Below, one piece after another: positions 1-6,527 of a stretch of 6,527 nucleotides of DNA. Below the pieces are notes generated by a model. It was given only the letters and a program-made list of their open reading frames with translations. It ran no database searches and was not told the DNA's origin. Numbering within the stretch: the stretch's first letter is position 1; every line of letters begins with the position of its first letter. Source of the DNA: Phycisphaeraceae bacterium (GTDB taxonomy: Bacteria; Planctomycetota; Phycisphaerae; Phycisphaerales; Phycisphaeraceae); assembly GCA_016763955.1 (NCBI GenBank), contig JAESSU010000227.1:1-6527 (forward strand), written 5' to 3'. Position numbers and translations under genes: made by a program.

Positions 1-377
1 GTAGTTTTTTAGTTTCAACACGTTTGTCGTCGGAGCCCGTGCGTGTGCCTCGCTTAGATATTCCTGCGACGATTTTCACTTATGGGTCGAATCAGCAAGG
101 CAGCGCAGATGCCAATGTGATTTACTTTTTTGCTGCCAATGGCAAATTTTTACCTACCCCTGACCATGTTCGGTTTCAGGGTTTTTCGTTAACTGACGAG
201 TATAGCTATTACTGCAAAATTGAAGTTGGTGTCAATCTTGTGGGTGATAAAGAACTCGCAAAGCAGCGTGTAACAGCTTTTTTATCTGACTTTTTACCCC
301 AGGTCATGGCTTGCTTGCCTGATTGGGTCGATGTAACCCAGGGACGCTGGCCCCTCAAGGGTGATGGTGCGCCTTGA
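1..377 (+). CDS. Exosortase-associated EpsI-like protein, C-terminal part (5' end outside window)
   Basis: The reading frame is open from the first full codon at position 3 to a TGA at 375-377, so the gene is truncated by the window edge. The TTG at 24 is read here as an internal leucine, because seven codons before it are open and no Shine-Dalgarno sequence precedes it. About 124 residues are visible. They include a beta-rich stretch NVIYFFAANGKF, then a segment ending in YSYYCKIEV, and a terminal helix with LPDWVDV. This pattern resembles the C-terminal half of EpsI/DUF3485 proteins, which accompany exosortases and are thought to act at or outside the inner membrane in EPS-linked protein sorting; their biochemical role is poorly known. 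The EPS-type genes downstream support the call. It could instead be the C-terminal domain of a fused exosortase-EpsI protein, or an unrelated exported protein of the same locus. The family assignment is from recall of sequence pattern, not a search. Confidence 0.5.
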   Translation, partial: SFLVSTRLSSEPVRVPRLDIPATIFTYGSNQQGSADANVIYFFAANGKFLPTPDHVRFQGFSLTDEYSYYCKIEVGVNLVGDKELAKQRVTAFLSDFLPQVMACLPDWVDVTQGRWPLKGDGAP

Positions 378-438
378 TGAAGTTTATTTTTGTTCTAGTA
401 GATGTAATTAATCGTTCGAAAAAGGAACTCCTAAAATT

Positions 439-443
439 GGAGG
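439..443 (+). promoter_or_regulatory. Shine-Dalgarno sequence of the TPR gene; decides between two in-frame ATGs
   Basis: GGAGG lies at 439-443. Two in-frame ATG codons follow, at 447 and 453. The spacer is only 3 bases to the first but 9 bases to the second, and 9 is in the normal range for initiation. The ATG at 453 is therefore the better start, giving a protein beginning MSGRVNTK. The other choice adds only Met-Gln. I saw no convincing -35/-10 promoter between 378 and 438, so the gene is probably co-transcribed with the one upstream. Confidence 0.7.
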
Positions 444-452
444 CCGATGCAA

Positions 453-3400
453 ATGTCTGGACGTGTAAATACTAAATTCGTGGTGGGACTTAGCGCAACG
501 CTAGTTGCCATCATTGTTGGGCTTGTGAGTGTGTGGTACATGGTTGTTCGGACTGATCCGGCAGAGTACATCGCTCGCGCAGACGCGATGCTTGCACAGG
601 GGCAGTACGCCAAGGCTGTAGACCTGTATCGCAAAGCACGTTCAGGAGGTGGGGGCCAGCGAGTGGACCTGCTTCTTAAGCAAGCTCAGGCCATGAGTCA
701 GCTCACCGTAGATGATTCTCGCAGAGCCCGTGCAGTTATTGGACAGCTAATGGATTTGTATAAATCTGTTTTGGATGTGGATACACGCAATGAACAGGCC
801 ATGCGCAGTCTCGCTGAAATTTACATGCAGATTGGGCGCGAGCTAGGTGATCTGGATGCCTGGGACCAACTTTTTAAGATCACCAATACCGCTGTACTAA
901 GTGATCCAGGTAACCTTGTTGCGCGCCAGTACCGTGGTATCGCGCAGGTCAATCGGATGATGGCCTTAAATGTTTCTGACAATGATAGAGACACCGCAAG
1001 GGACGATCTCTCTCAGGCACAAGCTGCAAGCCCTTTGGATCCGGATGTGATCCATCATATCGCCTTGTGGCATGTGCTTGAATACAAACGACTCAACGTA
1101 CCGTCGGGCAATCGAATTCGTGCGATGGAACATTACAAGCAAGCTAAGGCATTGTCTGAATCATTGCTTAAAGAGTATCCCGATGAGCCGCGTGTCAAGA
1201 TTTTTAAACTGCGCGTGCTAATTGAGATGGGGCTGCGTGATGAGGCTGATGTGATGGCGGGGCAGTTGGAAAAAGAATTGGCAATCAATCCCGGTTCTTC
1301 GGATATGGTTTTGGAAGTTGCTCGTCATATTGCGGCTCGTGGAGCTAGTAATTCACGTCAGGTTCAAGTGGATATGGCGTTATTAACGCGTGCTGAAAAT
1401 CTCGTGAACTCCGCGATTATTGCGCATCCAACGGATCTGCGTTTAACCTTGTTACAGGGACAGATTCTCACAGTCATGGGGAAATTTGATCAAGCCGTTG
1501 CGGTGCTTGATAAAGCGGCCAATGTTTCGCAAAAAGCCCTGCCCTTAGTGGCCTATCAGTCCGCCCAATTGCGTCGGGCTGCCAGTATTCAACACGCGGA
1601 TTTGGTGTTGCGTCAAGCAGACCGTAAGACAGGTACAGATCGTGAAGAGGCCCTGGGAAAAGTTGAACAACTGGTTAAAAAAATGCGAGACGATGTAGGT
1701 GATAATGCCTACGTGAGCATGCTCAGTGGCAAGCTTAATCTTGCACGTCACAACTGGGGGCTTGCCTTAAAACAACTCGACTCTGCCTCCTCACAATTTA
1801 ATGACCGCAAGCCCGATATCTTGCTGCTCTCAGCTTCGGCATGTGCGCAGCTTGGGGAATTAGGTGCAGCCGTTCAGCGTCTTGAAACACTGCTTAAAAC
1901 GCGGCCTAGCTATATGCCTGCCCGCATGGAAATGGCGAAGCTTCAGTTGCGTTTATCTCAATCCAAACAAGCCAAGCGACAAATCGACATCATCATCCGT
2001 CACGAGGGTGCCGACACAACGAGTTCAGGGACCAAGCAACTGCTTGCCATCTATTATGCTCAGATTGATGAGATCGATAAAGCCATTTCGATTTACCAGA
2101 AACTCGATCCACTTCATGACGTTCAGGTGGCCTTGAGTCTTTCGCGTTTGCAAGCATCGAATCGTCAAAAGTCCCAAGCTCTCACATTACTGACACATCA
2201 TTTTAATCAAAGTCCGAACAACATTTCTGTGTTACGTGAACTTGTCGGTATTCTTGGTAATGCTCAGCAGCTTGAACCCTACTTCCAGAAAGCTGTGGCT
2301 TCGGGTGTGGATGTGAATGCCATTGCGTTGCTTAAGAGTAAGATCAAGGGCCAGTCAGGTCAGTCTGCCGTTTCTGCAGCCGTGCGTATCGTGCAAAGTA
2401 TTGAAGATCCATTTGATCGTGCGATGGGCCAGTTTTTGCTCAATAGTCAGTTGGGTAAGAATGATTTAGCGCAGTCGAATTTACGTCAAGCTGCGAGTCT
2501 TAAGCCCAATCATCCTCGTGTGATTGAAGCCCAGTTTGATCAGGCCATTGAAGCGAAGGATTGGAAAGTTGCTCAAGTTATAACTCGGCAAGCCAAGGAG
2601 CATAACACTGATTTGGCGGAGGGGACTTTGTTTGCTGGCAGACTTGAATTGGCTCGCGGACAAGTGCAAAGTGCAGTGACCTTATTGGGTCGCGGGATGA
2701 AGCAGCGTCCGGTGTATTCCGAAGGCTGGCGTTGGCTAGGTCAGGCTCAACGGGCAGCCGGTGATCTTTCAACTGCCATTTATTCTTATCAGCAAGCCAT
2801 TCGTCAGCGTCCGGACAATCTCCGGGCTTATGAAGGATTAGCTGATGCGTATGACCTAGCTGGCCAACTCGATAAGTCTCTAGGGACTTGGCGAAAGATC
2901 ATGGCAATGGCCCCGAGACACCGTGTGTTTCGTGAGAAGTATTTAGCTTATGAACAGGCTAAAGGCGATCCTGCCAAAGCGTTGGTTGTTCGTCAGAAAA
3001 TTGCTCACAGTGATCCTAAAGACCGGGGTAATATTCGAGGCGTTGCTATTTTGCTCGCTCATCTTAAGCGTGTAAATGAAGCCAAAACAGTCATGCAAAA
3101 GCTCTTTGCTGATGCCCCATCTGACCGTGCGAATTATGGCGCCTATGCTGCCGTACTGACCATTGACGATCAAGTCGATCAAGCACGTCTAGTCATTGAA
3201 AATTATTTAAAACAGACAGGTGCTAAAGCCGTTGCTGATGATTATCTGCTTGGGGCACGCTTTATGCTCAGTATTGAGGATAAGCCTCGTGCATTTGAGT
3301 TGTACCGTCAGGCCATTGAGCTTGACCGTACGCCGAGCATGCAGGTGAGTCGTGAATTAGCTGACGCGCTGTTTAGTGATTCACGTTTTGCTCAAGCCGC

Positions 3401-4925
3401 TAAGCAGTACCAGATTATTTGGGAAAAGGATCGTCAGGACGGCCGTGTGGGCTTCCGATTGGTGGAGGCGTTTCAACGCAACCAACAGCTTGACCAGGCC
3501 ATTGCGGTGCTTGATCAGTTAGAACAAGTCATTGGTCAGAGTGCGACCTCGTTGATGCTCAAAGCTCAGATTGCTCGCAGTCAAGATCGTTTAAGTGATG
3601 CCATTGCCTTGCTTGATCAAGCGGTTGAGCAGGTCCCCGACGATGCGATGGTTTATTATCAGCGTGCGTCATTGCTTCTAAATGAAGCGGATCAGGAAAA
3701 TCGTGTGATCGAAGATTTGCGACATGTTCTTGGATTGGATCCCAATTTCACGGCTGCGTATCGGATGCTTGCACAAATTCACTTGCGTCATGATAGTTTC
3801 GATCTGGCAGTCAAGGCATATGAATCCGTTTTGACTCAGAATCCTGACGATGTCGCGACACGTGTGGATCTGCTTCAGATGTATATCAACGCCAATGATA
3901 TGTTGGCTGCCAAGACGCTTTTAATTGAATCGTCGCGTCGGTTCCCTTCTGAATCACGTTGGCCCAAGTTACAAGCGGATCTTGCGATTCGTGACAAGAA
4001 TCATCGTCAAGCCGCTAAACTTTTGCTTTATGCCTTTGAATTAGAACCCGATTCGCGGATTCTTTCAGCCATGGGACTGGAAATGGTTCAGGCCAATGCT
4101 GCGGGGATGGCGGTCACCAAGATTGAAGAAAACCCACAGCTACTGGCCAGTGATCCGCAACTCCAAGCCGTGCTTGGCCGCGCCAAATACAAGCTTGGGC
4201 AGCAAGCTCGGGGAAAGATTATTTTCCTCAAAGCTCTGCGACAAGCTAATTCATTGCAGCAGGTTTTAGCGGTCTGTGATCAGTTGGTGATGGCCCAGGG
4301 ACTTATCGAAGCACGCACGATGCTCCAAGGCATTAGCGGTACAGCGTCCGATATCTGGGTGCAGATTGCCATTGCACGTTCGGAAGTGGGCGCGACGAAG
4401 TATGTAGAAGCGATTAATCGTCTCAAACGGATCAAATCAAAGGTAACTGACAAAGAAATATCAGAATTTCGTGGCCTGCTTTCTCTGGCGCTCCACAATA
4501 GCGGGAAGTTCGAAGAGGCAGTGAGTGTATATGAGCAAGTCCTTTTGGATGATCCCAATAACTTTGCGGCACTCAATAATCTCGCTTATCTGCTCGCGAC
4601 AAATTTGAACAGACCAACCCAAGCTCTGAAATATGCAGAGGTTGCAGCGAGTTCGGCACAAAATGATCCGCAAGTTCTAGACACCCTTGGTTGGGTCCAA
4701 TTCCTAGCCGGTCAACAAGCCAAGGCAGAGGCGACTTCGCGACGCAGTGTACGGATTAAACCCTTTTCCGCGAACACGTATCACCTAGCGGAAGTGATGT
4801 TAAAAGACGGGCAAACACGTTATGCCACAGAATTACTGGACATGGCACGACAGTTGGCCCAACAAAGTGACGATAAGACAATGTTGGATAAAGTAAACGT
4901 GCGTCTCAAGGAAGTGACGCAATGA
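453..4925 (+). CDS. Giant membrane-anchored TPR-repeat protein of an exopolysaccharide/exosortase locus
   Basis: This complete 1490-residue protein (numbered from ATG 453) has one hydrophobic helix at about residues 9-32, preceded by Arg4 and Lys8, which predicts a cytoplasmic N-terminus and an exported body. There is no lipobox cysteine after the helix, so it is an anchor rather than a lipoprotein signal. The rest is almost wholly helical TPR repeats. Clear 34-residue units are at about 756-789 (with GWRWLGQAQRAAGD), 790-823, 1066-1099, 1100-1133 and 1408-1441 (VLDTLGWVQFLAGQ); the first unit begins near 37. The C-terminus stays TPR-like to the end, with no beta-barrel segment, which argues against BcsC, PgaA or PelB outer-membrane exporters. 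The closest concept is PrsT, the TPR lipoprotein of PEP-CTERM/EPS loci, but from memory this one is much longer and is not lipidated. A scaffold role between inner-membrane and outer export parts is inferred. Its stop lies 25 bases before the co-polymerase start, suggesting one operon. Confidence 0.85.
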   Translation: MSGRVNTKFVVGLSATLVAIIVGLVSVWYMVVRTDPAEYIARADAMLAQGQYAKAVDLYRKARSGGGGQRVDLLLKQAQAMSQLTVDDSRRARAVIGQLMDLYKSVLDVDTRNEQAMRSLAEIYMQIGRELGDLDAWDQLFKITNTAVLSDPGNLVARQYRGIAQVNRMMALNVSDNDRDTARDDLSQAQAASPLDPDVIHHIALWHVLEYKRLNVPSGNRIRAMEHYKQAKALSESLLKEYPDEPRVKIFKLRVLIEMGLRDEADVMAGQLEKELAINPGSSDMVLEVARHIAARGASNSRQVQVDMALLTRAENLVNSAIIAHPTDLRLTLLQGQILTVMGKFDQAVAVLDKAANVSQKALPLVAYQSAQLRRAASIQHADLVLRQADRKTGTDREEALGKVEQLVKKMRDDVGDNAYVSMLSGKLNLARHNWGLALKQLDSASSQFNDRKPDILLLSASACAQLGELGAAVQRLETLLKTRPSYMPARMEMAKLQLRLSQSKQAKRQIDIIIRHEGADTTSSGTKQLLAIYYAQIDEIDKAISIYQKLDPLHDVQVALSLSRLQASNRQKSQALTLLTHHFNQSPNNISVLRELVGILGNAQQLEPYFQKAVASGVDVNAIALLKSKIKGQSGQSAVSAAVRIVQSIEDPFDRAMGQFLLNSQLGKNDLAQSNLRQAASLKPNHPRVIEAQFDQAIEAKDWKVAQVITRQAKEHNTDLAEGTLFAGRLELARGQVQSAVTLLGRGMKQRPVYSEGWRWLGQAQRAAGDLSTAIYSYQQAIRQRPDNLRAYEGLADAYDLAGQLDKSLGTWRKIMAMAPRHRVFREKYLAYEQAKGDPAKALVVRQKIAHSDPKDRGNIRGVAILLAHLKRVNEAKTVMQKLFADAPSDRANYGAYAAVLTIDDQVDQARLVIENYLKQTGAKAVADDYLLGARFMLSIEDKPRAFELYRQAIELDRTPSMQVSRELADALFSDSRFAQAAKQYQIIWEKDRQDGRVGFRLVEAFQRNQQLDQAIAVLDQLEQVIGQSATSLMLKAQIARSQDRLSDAIALLDQAVEQVPDDAMVYYQRASLLLNEADQENRVIEDLRHVLGLDPNFTAAYRMLAQIHLRHDSFDLAVKAYESVLTQNPDDVATRVDLLQMYINANDMLAAKTLLIESSRRFPSESRWPKLQADLAIRDKNHRQAAKLLLYAFELEPDSRILSAMGLEMVQANAAGMAVTKIEENPQLLASDPQLQAVLGRAKYKLGQQARGKIIFLKALRQANSLQQVLAVCDQLVMAQGLIEARTMLQGISGTASDIWVQIAIARSEVGATKYVEAINRLKRIKSKVTDKEISEFRGLLSLALHNSGKFEEAVSVYEQVLLDDPNNFAALNNLAYLLATNLNRPTQALKYAEVAASSAQNDPQVLDTLGWVQFLAGQQAKAEATSRRSVRIKPFSANTYHLAEVMLKDGQTRYATELLDMARQLAQQSDDKTMLDKVNVRLKEVTQ

Positions 4926-4934
4926 CCCAAACGA

Positions 4935-4941
4935 GAGGGGG
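4935..4941 (+). promoter_or_regulatory. Ribosome binding site of the co-polymerase/kinase gene
   Basis: A purine run, GAGGGGG at 4935-4941, ends 9 bases before the ATG at 4951. It lies in the 25-base gap after the TPR stop codon and is the only good ribosome binding site there. It supports 4951 as the start and independent initiation rather than overlap coupling. Confidence 0.6.
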
Positions 4942-4950
4942 TTATCAATT

Positions 4951-6527
4951 ATGACTGCAAACCCATTGACACCTACATCCGTTGTCGTACAGGCACCCAA
5001 TGCTGTACAAGGCACCCGATTTACGCCGTTAGACCCAATCCGCGTGTTGCACCAGTACATCTGGGAACTCGTGATTGTGCTGTTTATCAGTATCGTATTG
5101 GGGGCCGGGCTATTCTATATCCTAAAAACCAGCGCGCCTGAATACACTTCAGAAGCCATGCTGAAAGTCACCGGGGCATTGAGTGATGCTTATCAAGAAC
5201 CCAATACGGGTGGATCATCCAGGCAGCAACGACTCGATATTTTAGGCCCATTCATCAAGAACCAAGTGATCGTGCTTAAATCTGATGACGTGATTGATGC
5301 TGCGGTAAAAAAGCCCAGTGTTCAGGATACCGCTTGGTATCACGCCTATAAGTCCAATGCTCAGGCTGCTAAGGATAAGCTAAAGAAGAATCTCTCAGTG
5401 GCTCAAATCGTGGGCTCGACCATGATTCAGCTTAAGCTCACAGGTGGTGAGCCTTCGGACTTGCCTATTCTTTTGAGTGCGATTATCCAAGCTCATTTAG
5501 ATCAGCATGAAAATGCCAAACGGCTTAATAACTCCGGTGTGCGTAAAACATTTGTGATTCAACGGGACAACGCAGAGGATGAGTACAGGAGTATTCAAAA
5601 TTCACTGAAAATTTTCCGTGAAGAAAATGATCTCGCAACGCTTACATCCGCTAACGATGAAGCGAATTTAACTTATAACCAGCTCGCTCAACAAGCATCA
5701 TCGATAGCCGTTAAGCTTCAAACTTCTCGTGAAATTTTCCGATCACTTAAGAGTGCCCATGAAAACGGCCGCATTGCCATTGGCCCCGATGAGCTTGCTA
5801 AGGTCGAAGCTGATCCAGCCATTGCATCACGTGATGAGCGGATTCGTAACATGCGTGAAAGTCTAGATGTGTTCCGTCATCGTTTTGGTGGTGAGCATCG
5901 GGCGGTGTTGGATTTGGAACGCAATATTGCTGCAATTGAAACCGAACGCAAACGTGAAGTAGATAATCTGCTGCGTGAACGTCAGGCTGTCGCTTTGGAT
6001 CAGTCTCAAAAAGCAGTTGCTTCCTTTGAAGGTCATCTTGCAGGGATGCAGCCCACACTTGAAGAGTCTCGCGCTAAACTGCGGGACCTGACTGAAACAC
6101 TCTCCGAGTACAATCTAATTGCAAGTAAGGCCAAGTCCGTATCAGTACGTCGTGCCAAAGCTCAGAAGCTCTTAGATGATATGCAGGTGCGTGAAAATCG
6201 TCCTGACAACCGGGGTGTGGATATCAGCCTTCAAGCAACCAACCCACGTCTCACTTTCCCAACAGCATCGGGCATCATCGTGACTACGGTGATTCTCCTC
6301 GAAGCGTTGGTACTGATCTTTATCTTTGTCAAAGAACTTCTTGATCAACGGATTAAGAGTCCAACTGACATCATGCTTATCCCACACACCAAAGTGCTCG
6401 GTGTCTTACCGCATGCCGAAGAAGATGGTCTGGGTCCCAAGCAGATGGCAAATATTGTACACAACGATCCGACCGGTCTTGTGGCCGAATCCTTCCGTCA
6501 AATTCGCACAGCCATTCTTGGCGCTCA
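4951..6527 (+). CDS. Wzc/GumC-type polysaccharide co-polymerase fused to BY-kinase, N-terminal part (3' end outside window)
   Basis: The frame is open from ATG 4951 to the window end (525 full codons). A first membrane helix lies at about residues 39-58 after an N-terminal cytoplasmic tail. It is followed by a Wzz-type start (APEYTSEAMLKV, 62-73), then a long periplasmic part rich in charged helices and probable coiled coils (about 195-255 and 315-410). A second membrane helix lies at about 439-460 after NPRLTFP, then the linker KSPTDI and LGVLPHAEED typical of these proteins. The last visible segment, ESFRQIRTAIL (513-523), contains E-x2-R-x2-R (Glu513, Arg516, Arg519), the oligomerisation motif at the start of bacterial tyrosine kinase domains. 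This shows that co-polymerase and kinase are one polypeptide. Walker A, A' and B motifs and the C-terminal tyrosine cluster would lie beyond the window, so kinase activity cannot be judged. The family acts in the inner membrane in Wzy-dependent polysaccharide polymerisation, chain-length control and export. If the kinase motifs are absent downstream, it would be a degenerate chain-length regulator. Confidence 0.88.
   Translation, partial: MTANPLTPTSVVVQAPNAVQGTRFTPLDPIRVLHQYIWELVIVLFISIVLGAGLFYILKTSAPEYTSEAMLKVTGALSDAYQEPNTGGSSRQQRLDILGPFIKNQVIVLKSDDVIDAAVKKPSVQDTAWYHAYKSNAQAAKDKLKKNLSVAQIVGSTMIQLKLTGGEPSDLPILLSAIIQAHLDQHENAKRLNNSGVRKTFVIQRDNAEDEYRSIQNSLKIFREENDLATLTSANDEANLTYNQLAQQASSIAVKLQTSREIFRSLKSAHENGRIAIGPDELAKVEADPAIASRDERIRNMRESLDVFRHRFGGEHRAVLDLERNIAAIETERKREVDNLLRERQAVALDQSQKAVASFEGHLAGMQPTLEESRAKLRDLTETLSEYNLIASKAKSVSVRRAKAQKLLDDMQVRENRPDNRGVDISLQATNPRLTFPTASGIIVTTVILLEALVLIFIFVKELLDQRIKSPTDIMLIPHTKVLGVLPHAEEDGLGPKQMANIVHNDPTGLVAESFRQIRTAILGA

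Noticed and set aside
24..377. A complete 117-residue gene starting at TTG 24
   Set aside because: The frame is open upstream to the window edge, no Shine-Dalgarno precedes the TTG, and the visible part looks like the C-terminal half of a longer protein.
374..408. Possible promoter in the spacer before the TPR gene (TGTAAT at 403-408 as a -10)
   Set aside because: The -10 match is fair, but no acceptable -35 element lies 16-18 bases upstream, and the spacer is AT-rich, so chance matches are expected.
431..4673. Many reverse-strand and alternate-frame ORFs of 60-100 codons inside the TPR gene
   Set aside because: They overlap a long, clearly coding TPR frame, have no recognisable domains, and are shadows of it.
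453..4925. TPR protein as a cellulose/PNAG/Pel-type outer-membrane exporter (BcsC, PgaA, PelB)
   Set aside because: The C-terminus continues as TPR helices to the stop codon, with no alternating beta-barrel strands or terminal aromatic residue.
4926..4950. Transcription terminator between the TPR and co-polymerase genes
   Set aside because: The 25-base gap has no inverted repeat or T-run, and it carries the ribosome binding site of the next gene.
5798..6387. Reverse-strand ORFs inside the co-polymerase gene
   Set aside because: They are antisense to a frame with clear family motifs and have no recognisable content of their own.

Overview
The window holds three same-strand genes packed head to tail: the 3' end of a probable exosortase-associated (EpsI-like) gene, a complete and very large membrane-anchored TPR gene, and the 5' part of a polysaccharide co-polymerase fused to a tyrosine autokinase (Wzc/GumC type). 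Together they look like part of an exopolysaccharide export locus coupled to an exosortase (PEP-CTERM type) protein-sorting system.

Layout: positions 1-377 encode the C-terminal part of the EpsI-like protein. Positions 378-452 are a short AT-rich spacer that ends in a strong Shine-Dalgarno sequence. Positions 453-4925 encode the 1490-residue TPR protein. After a 25-base spacer with a purine-rich ribosome binding site, the Wzc/GumC-type gene starts at 4951 and runs off the window end, cut just before the kinase Walker A motif would be expected. No stretch over 300 bases lacks a gene. I saw no rRNA, tRNA, CRISPR array, insertion sequence or convincing terminator.

How the genes may work together: the co-polymerase/kinase sits in the inner membrane and would control chain length and export of a Wzy-type polysaccharide. 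The TPR protein, tethered by one N-terminal membrane helix with its repeats predicted outside the cytoplasm, is a plausible scaffold between the inner-membrane and outer parts of the export machine. The EpsI-like protein would accompany an exosortase that should be encoded just upstream. These roles are inferred from family resemblance and gene order.

Organism: a Gram-negative-type bacterium with moderate base composition. The combination of an EpsI-like protein, a giant TPR protein and a fused co-polymerase/kinase would fit Planctomycetota (for example Phycisphaerae) or a proteobacterium with a PEP-CTERM/EPS locus. The sequence alone does not settle this. The region looks like an ordinary EPS operon segment; the least typical part is the size and anchoring of the TPR protein.
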